Program-made: the position numbers and the translations under genes
Notes under the pieces: model-generated
What the model was told of the DNA's origin: nothing
The model's database searches: none
Seen by the model: only the letters and a program-made list of their open reading frames with translations
Assembly: GCA_031551525.1 (NCBI GenBank)
Contig: JAVBNN010000031.1
Coordinates: forward strand, 1-61,378
Direction: 5' to 3'
Source: JAVBNN01 sp031551525
GTDB lineage: Bacteria; Bacillota; Negativicutes; Acidaminococcales; JAISLQ01
DNA: 61,378 bases
Shown: piece by piece, positions 15,956 through 23,503 of the stretch
How the letters are laid out: the number at the start of each line of letters is the position of its first letter
Position numbering within the stretch: position 1 is the stretch's first letter

Positions 15956-16810
15956 TCAGCGCAGGCCGGTATTTTTGACCATAGATGTAGCCAGTAGAGG
16001 TTTGTTCATAGTATATAGATGTATTCCCCGGACATCGTGCGCGAGAAGGTCCTCTATTTGTTGGCAGGCATATTCAAGGCCGGCTTTTTGCATATCATCG
16101 GGTTGGTGGTAATAGCGGTCGATTAGCCGGAGTAACTTGGGCGGCAGGCTGGTACTGCACAGGCGACAGATGTGGCGGATTTGGCTGCCGGAAAATACCG
16201 GCATGATACCGGCAGATACGGGTATGGCAAGCTTTGCCGCGGATAGTCGTTCGAGAAAGTAATAGAAAAAGTCATTATCAAAAAATATTTGGCTAATGAG
16301 AAAATCAGTACCGGCCAGAATTTTTTCTTGTAAATATAGCAATTCCTGGCGACGGTCGGGACATTCCGGATGCCCTTCTGGGTAGGCTGCACCTCCTACA
16401 CAGAAGTTGCCAGCCTGTTTGATCTGTAAGACCAGGTCTTTGGCGTGTGTCTGGCGTACTGGCGCGCAGCAGTCCTGCGGCGGATCGCCGCGCAGGGCCA
16501 AAATATTTTGTATGCCGCGTTCTTTCATGTCTGCTAAAATGATGTCGATGTCTTCCGGCGTATTTACTATGGAGGTGAGGTGGGCCAGGGAGGCGATCTT
16601 GCCATCTTCTTTTATATGCTGCGCCAGATCGAGTGTGCGGCCGCGGTTGGAGCCGGCGGCGCCGTAGGTGACGCTGATAAAGTCGGGGTCAAGATTTTTA
16701 AGCGCCTCAACCGTACTGATGATGGGCTCAAACGGCGCATCCGGCTTGGGCGGAAATATTTCGAAGGAAACCACGTTTTTTTTACTGGAAAAAAGTTTGC
16801 TGATTTTCAT
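15956..16810 (-). CDS. metF: Methylenetetrahydrofolate reductase
   Basis: A 284-residue FAD-type TIM barrel. It has FEIFPPKPDAP near the start (Glu of the active site), SVTYGAAGSNRGRT, ILALRGDPP and the folate-side segment FLISQIFFDNDFFYYF. It reduces 5,10-methylene-THF to 5-methyl-THF, the methyl donor for methionine synthesis. A SAM-I riboswitch with terminator lies directly upstream, so the gene is shut off when S-adenosylmethionine is plentiful. No metV is present; the EFR1 gene downstream may supply electrons. Confidence 0.95.
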   Translation of the reverse strand: MKISKLFSSKKNVVSFEIFPPKPDAPFEPIISTVEALKNLDPDFISVTYGAAGSNRGRTLDLAQHIKEDGKIASLAHLTSIVNTPEDIDIILADMKERGIQNILALRGDPPQDCCAPVRQTHAKDLVLQIKQAGNFCVGGAAYPEGHPECPDRRQELLYLQEKILAGTDFLISQIFFDNDFFYYFLERLSAAKLAIPVSAGIMPVFSGSQIRHICRLCSTSLPPKLLRLIDRYYHQPDDMQKAGLEYACQQIEDLLAHDVRGIHLYTMNKPLLATSMVKNTGLR

Positions 16811-16831
16811 TGATATACCTCTTTAATAAAA

Positions 16832-16860
16832 TAAAAACCTGTGCTGGAGGCAGGTTTTTT
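16832..16860 (-). terminator. Expression-platform terminator of the SAM-I riboswitch
   Basis: On the minus strand AACCTG pairs with CAGGTT (extended by A-T pairs) and is followed by TTTTATTTT. It lies between the aptamer and the metF start, about 20 bp before the ATG. Confidence 0.8.
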
Positions 16861-16865
16861 GGCAT

Positions 16866-16970
16866 GCCTCTCATCTTGCAGGGCGAGCCCTGCTGGAATT
16901 AGCACCGGTGCTGTGTAGCCGGTTGCCGGGCATCATCGGGCCAGATCCCTCCGCCACTCTTGATAAGAGC
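16866..16970 (-). ncRNA. SAM-I (S-box) riboswitch
   Basis: The minus strand carries all main S-box blocks in order: CTTATCAAGAG..GGAGGGA, CTGGCCCGATGA, CCCGGCAACC, GGTGCTAATTCC and the closing GATGAGAG that pairs with the CTCTTATC start to form P1. The kink-turn and SAM-binding core are recognisable. It precedes metF and a terminator, as in many Bacillota methionine genes. Confidence 0.97.
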
Positions 16971-16971
16971 T

Positions 16972-17000
16972 AGTATACAATTATCTTTTATGTATGATAA
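16972..17000 (-). promoter_or_regulatory. Promoter of the SAM-I riboswitch/metF transcript
   Basis: On the minus strand TTATCA and TATACT are spaced by 17 bp, with the aptamer beginning a few bases downstream. Confidence 0.6.
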
Positions 17001-17053
17001 TATTATATTATAAAACAAAGGGTGTCAATATTTATGAGGAGAGCGGAGTTTCG

Positions 17054-17536
17054 ATGGACAAAAGCGTTATTATCTATACAGACGGTTCGTGTCTTAGTAA
17101 TCCTGGGCCCGGCGGTTATGCTGCTATTTTACGTTATGGCGAAGTGACGCGCGAAATATGGGGTGGGGAGGCGGAAACGACTAATAACCGCATGGAGCTT
17201 CTGGCGGCCATAAAAGCTTTGGGGCAGCTTAGCCGCCCGTGCGGGGTGGTTATATATACAGACAGTCAGTATGTTATGAAGGGCTTTACCGAACACTGGC
17301 TGGAAAACTGGAAAAAGAAAAACTGGAAGACGGCTGCCAACAAACCGGTAAAAAACCAGGAGTTGTGGCAACAACTGGACGAATTAAACAGCTTTCACGA
17401 GGTGGACTGGCGCTATGTGCCGGGGCATAAGGGGCAGGCGGAGAATGAGCGCTGTGATGAGCTGGCCAAGGTGGCGGCAGAAGAGAGTAAAACACGCGGC
17501 GAATTTTTTTTGTGCGGGGAGTATCGAGGGAAATAA
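17054..17536 (+). CDS. rnhA: Ribonuclease HI
   Basis: A 160-residue RNase H that cuts RNA in RNA-DNA hybrids. All four acidic catalytic positions are present: Asp in IYTDGSC, Glu in NNRMELLAAI, Asp in IYTDSQYV and Asp in ERCDELAK, plus the His of GHKGQ. The basic handle (WLENWKKKNWKTA) is also there. I use ATG 17054 (MDKSVIIYTDG), which follows GGAGAGCGGAG; the upstream extension is not family-like. It stands alone between the SAM-I leader and the T-box. Confidence 0.96.
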   Translation: MDKSVIIYTDGSCLSNPGPGGYAAILRYGEVTREIWGGEAETTNNRMELLAAIKALGQLSRPCGVVIYTDSQYVMKGFTEHWLENWKKKNWKTAANKPVKNQELWQQLDELNSFHEVDWRYVPGHKGQAENERCDELAKVAAEESKTRGEFFLCGEYRGK

Positions 17537-17543
17537 AATTTTC

Positions 17544-17572
17544 TTGACAAAAGCTTCTTGCCTATTTATGAT
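17544..17572 (+). promoter_or_regulatory. Promoter of the T-box/trpB transcript
   Basis: A consensus TTGACA and TATGAT are separated by 17 bp, just after rnhA. Confidence 0.8.
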
Positions 17573-17599
17573 GATAGCAATATAGAATATTTACAAGCT

Positions 17600-17932
17600 A
17601 TGATTGGGAAGAGTACTTTTGCCCACTTCTTTTAAGCGAACCGGCGGCCAGCGTAAGCTGGAGGTGTGATGGCCGGTAAGAAGAGCAAAGCGAATGGGCC
17701 CAGGAGCTGTCCGCCGAAAGCGTGTCGAGTAGGCCGGAACGGATGCCGCCGTTACGAGGCTAGGATATAGGATGAGTCCCGTATCTGAAGAGAGGGAATG
17801 TAGTTTCCAAATAAGGGTGGCAACACGAAGCACTTCGTCCCTGGGGGCTAAGTGTTTTTTTATTTGGAAGTATTCCGCACAAGGGTGGTACCACGAACTA
17901 TTTCGTCCCTGACGAAATAGTTCTTTTGTTTT
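17600..17932 (+). ncRNA. Tryptophan T-box leader with two antiterminator-terminator modules
   Basis: Stem I starts near 17600 and contains AAGCGAACCGGCGG and the specifier region GCGAATGGGCCCAGGAGC, where the aligned specifier codon is TGG (Trp). Two T-box sequences follow: AAGGGTGGCAACACG at 17813 with CGTCCCT at 17836, then terminator 1 (AGCACTT / AAGTGTT, seven T); and AAGGGTGGTACCACG at 17881 with CGTCCCT at 17904, then terminator 2 (GAACTATTTCGT / ACGAAATAGTTC, T-rich tail). Only one stem I is visible. The first module has UGGC, which matches a tRNA ending GCCA (bacterial tRNA-Trp); the second has UGGU, which would match ACCA. Uncharged tRNA-Trp should allow reading through to DUF4126 and trpB. 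Confidence 0.92.
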
Positions 17933-17946
17933 TAGGAGGCGAAGTT

Positions 17947-18045
17947 ATGCATGACAAGATGGTGATGGTAAAGATAAGCCGCTGGATGAAGCGTTGGCGA
18001 TTTTTATATCTGCAAGAATGTGGGTTTAGATTTAACGATAGATAG
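17947..18045 (+). CDS. Short ORF with two Trp codons after the T-box (32 aa)
   Basis: A 32-codon ORF starts at ATG 17947 behind a near-perfect ribosome site (AGGAGGCGAAGTT) that begins right after the T-tract of terminator 2. The peptide is basic and holds two Trp in RWMKRWRFLYL, seen nowhere else in such density nearby. It ends 82 bp before the DUF4126 gene. It may be a Trp-sensing leader peptide, a coupling ORF or a gene remnant. No family is recognised, and translation is inferred only from the strong ribosome site. Confidence 0.5.
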   Translation: MHDKMVMVKISRWMKRWRFLYLQECGFRFNDR

Positions 18046-18127
18046 GAGAACTTATTGTAATTTGCTTATTGTTATTTTGAGAAAATATGAACATACCCGG
18101 AACAAGTACCCTATAAGGAGGTAGCGT

Positions 18128-18721
18128 ATGGAATCAAATATGATAATAAGCATGATGATGGCAGTTTTCCTGGGTGTGGGCTTAAGTGCGGCGGTTGGGT
18201 TCAGGGTTTTTCTTCCGTTCCTAGCGGTTAGCGTGCTTACCAAACTTGGCATTATAAGCGTGGGTGAAAGCTTTGCGATGCTTTCCTCCTGGACAGCTAT
18301 CATTATACTTTCAACTGCTACGCTGATGGAGATAGGCACATCGTTTATTCCGTGGCTGGATAATGCGCTGGATACGATTGCTGTTCCCCTGGCTGTCACA
18401 GCGGGTACGGTTATGACGGCGACGCTTACCGGGGATTTTATGGACCCTGCTTTTAAGTGGGCCATTGCCCTCATCGCTGGCGGTGGCACTGCTGGTGCTA
18501 TCAAGCTGGGTACGGCAGGGCTTAGAGTCGGTTCCACCGCCGCTACCGGGGGTGTCGCCACTCCTGTATTAGCGGTCGGGGAACTGGGGGCATCTTTGTT
18601 GATGACAGCCCTTGCTATAGTTGCAGCGCCCCTTTGCATTATAATCATAATTTTTATTCTTTATAAAATGTTTACGCTGATAAAAAGAATAAAAAATATA
18701 GGGACTATAAATCTAATTTAG
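18128..18721 (+). CDS. DUF4126 membrane protein
   Basis: A 197-residue hydrophobic protein with five or six membrane segments and many Ala, Gly and Thr residues. The start GVGLSAAVGFRVFLPFLA and the middle FIPWLDNALDTIAVPLAVTAGTV fit the DUF4126 family, whose function is unknown. AAGGAGGTAGCGT lies before the ATG. It stands between the Trp T-box and trpB on the same strand, with 39 bp to trpB, so it should be induced by Trp starvation. A role in moving indole, tryptophan or a precursor is a guess from context. Confidence 0.8.
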   Translation: MESNMIISMMMAVFLGVGLSAAVGFRVFLPFLAVSVLTKLGIISVGESFAMLSSWTAIIILSTATLMEIGTSFIPWLDNALDTIAVPLAVTAGTVMTATLTGDFMDPAFKWAIALIAGGGTAGAIKLGTAGLRVGSTAATGGVATPVLAVGELGASLLMTALAIVAAPLCIIIIIFILYKMFTLIKRIKNIGTINLI

Positions 18722-18760
18722 TTAGGGTCAGAAATAATATATCGGGAGAGGATGAATAAT

Positions 18761-19957
18761 ATGACACAGGCCAGGCTTATAGAGGAAAACCAGGAGAAGG
18801 CCGGATATTTCGGCGAATTTGGCGGACAGTTTGTTCCAGAAGGTGTTTTACCTATTTTAGATAAAATAGCGGACGAATATGAGAAGATAAAAAAAGATCC
18901 TAAATTTCAAGAGGAGTTTGCCTATCTTCTGGAAAACTATGTTGGCCGTCCGTCCCGGTTATATGAAGCAAAACGGTACGGCAAAGCGGTGGGTGGGCCC
19001 AAAGTTTATCTAAAAAGAGAAGATCTCAACCATACAGGGTCGCATAAGTTAAATAACTGTTTGGGGCAGGCGCTTTTGGCCAAACACATGGGCATGAAGC
19101 ATATCATTGCAGAAACCGGAGCGGGACAGCATGGTGTGGCAGCAGCGACAGTAGCAGCGTTGTTTGATATGAAATGCACTATATTTATGGGTGAAGAAGA
19201 TGTAGCGCGTCAGTCGCTTAATGTTTACCGCATGAAAATGCTGGGCGCCGAGGTTGTTTCGGTGACTGACGGCACGGGCACACTGAAAGAAGCGGTAGAT
19301 GCGGCGCTCTCTTACTGGGTGGAACATAAAGACGAAATATTTTATATCATCGGCTCGGCGGTGGGGCCGCATCCCTATCCGACCATGGTGCGGGATTTCC
19401 ATGATTGCATAGGAACTGAGGCGCGCGCGCAGATACTGGAGAAAGAAGGCCGCTTGCCCAACGCCATTTATGCTTGTATCGGAGGCGGCAGTAATGCCAT
19501 TGGTCTTTTTAGTGCATTTTTGGGCGACAAGGGCGTTGACATATACGGCGCCGAAGCCGGCGGTCGCGGCATAGATACTAAAGATCACGCAGCTACTTTG
19601 ACGTTAGGCCAGGTAGGGGTATTGCATGGATTTAAAAGCTACATACTAGCGCAGCCGGATGGGGAGATCATGCCGGTATATTCTATTTCCGCCGGACTCG
19701 ATTATCCTGGTATAGGGCCGCAACATGCTTATCTTAAAGACTGCGGCCGGGTGGACTATCAGCCGGTCACCGATCAGGAGGCAGTTGACGCCTTCAAGTT
19801 GCTTTGCCATACGGAAGGGATAGTTCCGGCGCTAGAAAGTGCGCATGCGTTGGCTCTTTTCCAGCGGACAGCAAAAAAGTACACCGATAAAGATGTGGTG
19901 ATAGTCAATTTGTCCGGGCGCGGCGATAAAGATGTGCAGCAACTGGCTGAACTGTGA
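18761..19957 (+). CDS. trpB: Tryptophan synthase beta chain
   Basis: A 398-residue PLP enzyme that joins indole and L-serine to make tryptophan. The PLP lysine is in HTGSHKLNN (residue 96), the catalytic Glu in AETGAGQHG, and the phosphate loop is GGGSNAIG. ATG 18761 is preferred over ATG 18752 because GGAGAGG is nine bases before it and touches the earlier one. All other trp genes, including trpA, are absent here, so the cell may use free indole from outside or a trpA elsewhere. It is regulated by the Trp T-box upstream; a terminator follows. Confidence 0.96.
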   Translation: MTQARLIEENQEKAGYFGEFGGQFVPEGVLPILDKIADEYEKIKKDPKFQEEFAYLLENYVGRPSRLYEAKRYGKAVGGPKVYLKREDLNHTGSHKLNNCLGQALLAKHMGMKHIIAETGAGQHGVAAATVAALFDMKCTIFMGEEDVARQSLNVYRMKMLGAEVVSVTDGTGTLKEAVDAALSYWVEHKDEIFYIIGSAVGPHPYPTMVRDFHDCIGTEARAQILEKEGRLPNAIYACIGGGSNAIGLFSAFLGDKGVDIYGAEAGGRGIDTKDHAATLTLGQVGVLHGFKSYILAQPDGEIMPVYSISAGLDYPGIGPQHAYLKDCGRVDYQPVTDQEAVDAFKLLCHTEGIVPALESAHALALFQRTAKKYTDKDVVIVNLSGRGDKDVQQLAEL

Positions 19958-19975
19958 ACCAATAATGTGTCATTT

Positions 19976-20007
19976 AAAGCCGCCGCCGGTTTGGTGGCGG
20001 CTTTTTA
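19976..20007 (+). terminator. Terminator after trpB
   Basis: AAAGCCGCC pairs with GGCGGCTTT around a 13-nt loop, followed by further T residues. Confidence 0.85.
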
Positions 20008-20172
20008 AACTCTATTTTACAAGCAGAAAAAGTATGTATAGTATTTTGTTAAAAAAAATTGCAATTTATGTTATTATATGTATGAAAGTTTTTCTGGCTG
20101 TTAAAATATTGTCTGTGGCGCGTCGGCTCTTTTGGCTTGCGGCCGGACATATAAGGAGGCATGGTTGCTTTT

Positions 20173-20997
20173 ATGGAAAAAATTTTAGTTGCCACTGACT
20201 TTTCTGTACAATCGCTGCGTTTGCCTGATTGTGTGGAAGACCTTGGTAACGGCGGCGTTGACAGTGTCGTTCTTATGCATGTGCTGGGAGAAGAAGACGA
20301 AGATGGCGAAGATAGCGAAGTGCGACGAAGCGCGTTGGCGCGACTGGAGACTTTGCGAGAGCGCCTTGTAAACAAAGGTTTTGACGTCGATATTTTTTTG
20401 GCCTGGGGAAAAGCGGCTGTGGAGATACAAACTGCCGCGGTGCGGGAAAAAGTAGATCTTATCGTTTTGGCTCCGGAAGACAAGGGGTATTTGAAAAGGA
20501 CTATTTTGGGCAGCACTAGCCTTGATGTAGTCAAGCTTGCCACCTGCCCGGTGCTTTTAGAAAAAGGCGATAGCCAGGTCGCTGCGAAAAACGCTCCGGC
20601 GCATTTTCGAAAGATAATGATACCGACAGATTTTTCTCTGGCTTCTCTGGCTGCGCTGGATTTCATACGCAGCCTGAGGGAGTTTATTGGTGAAGTAGTT
20701 TTCGTCAATATAGTGGAAAATGGGAAAAATGCCGAGAAATATATAGAACAAGCACAACTTAACCTGGCGGAACTGGTCGACGAACTGAACGATTTTGGCA
20801 TAAAGGCGACGTCGTATATAGGGCGCGGCTCTCCGGCAAAAGAAATAGTGGATATAGTAGAGGAGATTTCGGCCAGTATGGTGATCTTACCCAAACTGGC
20901 AGGTGACCTTGCGAAAAAAATTGGCAGTACGACGCAGGCGATCGTCCGCGACCTTGATGTACCGGTCATGCTGGTGCCGGCGGAGGAAGACCGTTGA
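20173..20997 (+). CDS. Tandem-domain universal stress protein
   Basis: A 274-residue protein made of two Usp domains. Domain 1 (about 1-135) begins MEKILVATDFSVQSLRLP and ends CPVLLEKG; domain 2 (about 145-274) begins KIMIPTDFSLASLAALDF and ends VPVMLVPAEED. The nucleotide loops are only partly kept (GYLKRTILGSTS and GDLAKKIGSTT), so ATP binding is doubtful. ATG 20173 fits the family start; ATG 20161 sits almost on top of the ribosome site AAGGAGG. It is a separate unit, different from the single-domain Usp at 13006. Confidence 0.88.
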   Translation: MEKILVATDFSVQSLRLPDCVEDLGNGGVDSVVLMHVLGEEDEDGEDSEVRRSALARLETLRERLVNKGFDVDIFLAWGKAAVEIQTAAVREKVDLIVLAPEDKGYLKRTILGSTSLDVVKLATCPVLLEKGDSQVAAKNAPAHFRKIMIPTDFSLASLAALDFIRSLREFIGEVVFVNIVENGKNAEKYIEQAQLNLAELVDELNDFGIKATSYIGRGSPAKEIVDIVEEISASMVILPKLAGDLAKKIGSTTQAIVRDLDVPVMLVPAEEDR

Positions 20998-21025
20998 TAA
21001 GAGCAGTGTGGCTATAAATGTTATA

Positions 21026-21055
21026 TTGACAACAAAACTTTACCTGGGGTATACT
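21026..21055 (+). promoter_or_regulatory. Promoter of tRNA-Ser (and possibly SRP RNA)
   Basis: Consensus TTGACA and TATACT with an 18-bp spacer, 30 bp before the tRNA. Confidence 0.8.
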
Positions 21056-21084
21056 GAATATTGTGGCTAAGAGCCGCAATTATT

Positions 21085-21174
21085 GGAGAGATGTCCGAGT
21101 GGTTGAAGGAGCACGCCTGGAAAGCGTGTGTAGTTGAAAGGCTACCGAGGGTTCGACTCCCTCTCTCTCCGCCA
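21085..21174 (+). tRNA. tRNA-Ser (anticodon GGA)
   Basis: A 90-nt class II tRNA with the acceptor stem GGAGAGA / TCTCTCC, discriminator G and encoded CCA. The anticodon stem CACGC/GCGTG holds the loop CTGGAAA, giving GGA, which reads UCC and UCU. A long variable arm (tagttgaaaggcta) and the T-loop GGTTCGACTCC are present. Confidence 0.97.
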
Positions 21175-21213
21175 TATGATATTCAGTCGCCGGAGGCGCG
21201 GCTTTTGTTTTTT

Positions 21214-21340
21214 CTGTCGGACCGCGGCGCCGGGTCTTGCGCAATGTTGACTCATGAACCCTGTCAGGTCCGGAAGGAAGCAGCAGTAAGTGATAATCCG
21301 CATGTGCCGTGAGGGTGCCTGGACTGCCGCGGCCCGACAG
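21214..21340 (+). ncRNA. ffs: Signal recognition particle RNA
   Basis: The central domain IV is clear: GTCAGGTCCGGAAGGAAGCAGC followed by GGTGCCTGG, with the GGAA loop and the asymmetric bulge that bind Ffh. The ends CTGTCGG and CCCGACAG pair to close a long rod. It lies just before dnaX, as in many Bacillota. It guides membrane proteins to the translocon. Confidence 0.95.
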
Positions 21341-21372
21341 GAAAAACCATCGTTTTGCCGGGGGCGCATTTG

Positions 21373-21399
21373 AACGCAGTCAAACGGGCTGCGTTTTTG
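21373..21399 (+). terminator. Terminator after SRP RNA
   Basis: AACGCAG pairs with CTGCGTT over a 9-nt loop, followed by TTTGTT; a TATAAT at 21401 right behind it may start the dnaX transcript. Confidence 0.6.
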
Positions 21400-21428
21400 T
21401 TATAATAGTGACTGGGGAGGTGGTAAGA

Positions 21429-23126
21429 GTGTCATATATAGCCCTTTACCGCAAATGGCGGCCGCAGGATTTTTCCTCTCTGGTCGGGCAGGAGCATATA
21501 AAGGCGGCTCTTACCAACGCTCTTTCCGGGGGCAGGGTCGCGCATGCTTATTTGTTTGCCGGACCGCGTGGCACGGGAAAGACCAGCACGGCCAAAATAC
21601 TGGCAAAAGCGGTGAACTGCCAGCACGGGCCAACGCCTAACCCTTGCAATGAATGTGACAACTGTAAGAGGATAAACGACGGGTCCTCCATGGATGTGTT
21701 TGAAATAGATGCGGCGTCTAACCGCGGTATCGAAGAGATGCGCAGCCTCAGGGAAGCTGTGCGTTTTTCGCCGGTGGAGGGTAAAAAACGCGTATATATT
21801 ATCGATGAAGTGCATATGCTGACTACGGAAGCTTTCAACGCTCTTTTGAAAACATTGGAAGAGCCGCCGGAACATGTGCTTTTTATTTTGGCGACTACCG
21901 AGCCGCACAAGATACCGGCTACTATACATTCGCGCTGCCAGCGCTATGATTTTCGTCGTATGGGTGTTGAAGATACGGTGGCAAGGCTCAAAGAGGTGGC
22001 TGAGGGAAGTGGGCTTGAGGCGGAAGAAGAAGCGCTTGTCCTTATAGCGGCGCAGGCGGACGGAGGCATGCGTGATGCGCTGAGTCTTTTGGATCAGTGT
22101 TCGGTCATGGCCGACGGTGTGATAAAAGCCGAAACCGTGCGCTCGCTTTTGGGTGTAGTAGGGCGCGAGCACTTGCGCCTTCTGGTGAGCGCCGTTGGTC
22201 GGCGTGAAGAAGGCCGGAGTCTTGAAATACTGGAGGAAATACTGGCTACCGGCAAGGATGTGCGACAGGCAGTGGGTGAAATGCTCAACTATCTGAGAGC
22301 GGTCATGTTGTTTAAAGTAGCGCCGGCTTTTCCAGATATTTATGTGACGGATGACCGGGAAAATCTTTCTGCGGCGGCTAACTTGTTCAGCCACGACCGG
22401 TTGACCGCTTCTGGAAAGCGGCTGCACGAAGCGGCGCTGGAGTTTCGTTCTAGCGCTCAACCGCGGATAACTGCGGAAATGTGTCTGTTGGATATTTGCC
22501 ATATATCTGATGATAACAGGGAAGTGGATATGTTAAAGCGCATAGAGCGTTTGGAGGGTCTTTTGGCCGGACGAACTGCGGAGCCGGAAAAAGCTAAAAA
22601 CATGCCAGCGGTCGCAATCCAAACCGCCTCAACAGCAGTGCCAAAAGAAGCTGCGCCATCCATTAGGGCAGAACAGGCGGCGGCAATAAACGCCGCGCCG
22701 ATACCGGAAGAAATAAAACCCGCCGCTTTGTGTGAAAAATCCGCGCCGGATGTGCCGAACGCTGATGAAAGCAGCTTGTGGGAGAGCATATTGGGAAAAT
22801 TGCTGGCGGAACGGAAAAAATCCTTGCACGCCTGCCTTAACCAAGGCAAATTGGTTTCAGTAGCCGATGGCAAATTGCGGATAGAATTTTCAGCGCTCTT
22901 TTCCTGTGAGCGTATGAAAAAAGACGACTACCGCCTGGTGGTGGAAAAGATAGCATCCGAATTGTCCGGACAGCCAACTTTTTTGGAATGTCTGATAGCA
23001 GGCGGAGCCGAAAATCCTGTTCTTATGGAAACACCAAAATCGAGCTCTAAAGAGGCAGAAATACCGGCTGCGGTTAAAAAAGCACTGGAAGTTTTTGGCG
23101 GCGAGCTGATCAAGATCAAAAAATAA
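21429..23126 (+). CDS. dnaX: DNA polymerase III subunit gamma/tau
   Basis: A 565-residue clamp-loader ATPase. The start is GTG 21429 (VSYIALYRKWRPQDF) behind GGGGAGGTGG; the longer open frame would overlap the SRP RNA. Walker A is GPRGTGKTS, a zinc site lies in the cysteines of NPCNECDNCKR, Walker B is VYIIDEVHML, and the SRC motif is HSRCQRYDF. The C-terminal third is an Ala/Pro-rich linker and a tau-type tail. It loads the sliding clamp and organises the replisome. It begins the conserved order dnaX-ybaB-recR-bofA. Confidence 0.97.
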   Translation: MSYIALYRKWRPQDFSSLVGQEHIKAALTNALSGGRVAHAYLFAGPRGTGKTSTAKILAKAVNCQHGPTPNPCNECDNCKRINDGSSMDVFEIDAASNRGIEEMRSLREAVRFSPVEGKKRVYIIDEVHMLTTEAFNALLKTLEEPPEHVLFILATTEPHKIPATIHSRCQRYDFRRMGVEDTVARLKEVAEGSGLEAEEEALVLIAAQADGGMRDALSLLDQCSVMADGVIKAETVRSLLGVVGREHLRLLVSAVGRREEGRSLEILEEILATGKDVRQAVGEMLNYLRAVMLFKVAPAFPDIYVTDDRENLSAAANLFSHDRLTASGKRLHEAALEFRSSAQPRITAEMCLLDICHISDDNREVDMLKRIERLEGLLAGRTAEPEKAKNMPAVAIQTASTAVPKEAAPSIRAEQAAAINAAPIPEEIKPAALCEKSAPDVPNADESSLWESILGKLLAERKKSLHACLNQGKLVSVADGKLRIEFSALFSCERMKKDDYRLVVEKIASELSGQPTFLECLIAGGAENPVLMETPKSSSKEAEIPAAVKKALEVFGGELIKIKK

Positions 23127-23165
23127 AATTTTTTCCGACAGTTTGTCGGGGGAAGGAAGACGACG

Positions 23166-23489
23166 ATGTTTGGTAATATGGGCAATATGCAGGGTATGGT
23201 CAAAAAAATGCAAAAAATGCAGGCCGATATGGCAAAAATGCAGGAAGAAGTAAAGACCAGAGAGTTTGAAGTAACCGTCGGCGGCGGGGTAGTTAGAGTG
23301 GTTTCCAATGGAAACAAGGAGCTTGTGTCGGTGAAGATAGACCCCTCGGCAATGAGCGCCGAGGACGTTGAACTGCTGGAAGACATGGTAGTGGCGGCGG
23401 TAAATGAAACACGCCGCAAAGTGGACGAGGTATTTGAGCAGGAGATGGCCAAAATAACCGGCGGTATGAAGCTGCCCGGCGTATTTTGA
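23166..23489 (+). CDS. YbaB/EbfC family nucleoid-associated protein
   Basis: A 107-residue protein with a Met/Gly-rich start (MFGNMGNMQGMVKKMQKMQ), an N-terminal coiled coil and a core VTVGGGVVRVVSNGNKELVSV, all typical of YbaB/EbfC. The family forms a tweezer-shaped dimer that binds DNA. It sits 39 bp after dnaX and 14 bp before recR, so the three genes form one operon, as in most bacteria. Its role is linked to DNA repair and nucleoid structure, but this is less certain in Bacillota. Confidence 0.95.
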   Translation: MFGNMGNMQGMVKKMQKMQADMAKMQEEVKTREFEVTVGGGVVRVVSNGNKELVSVKIDPSAMSAEDVELLEDMVVAAVNETRRKVDEVFEQEMAKITGGMKLPGVF

Positions 23490-23503
23490 ATTAACAGCGC
23501 ACT

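Noticed and set aside
21309..21428. N-terminal extension of dnaX
   Set aside because: It overlaps the SRP RNA and does not match the DnaX start; GTG 21429 has a good ribosome site.
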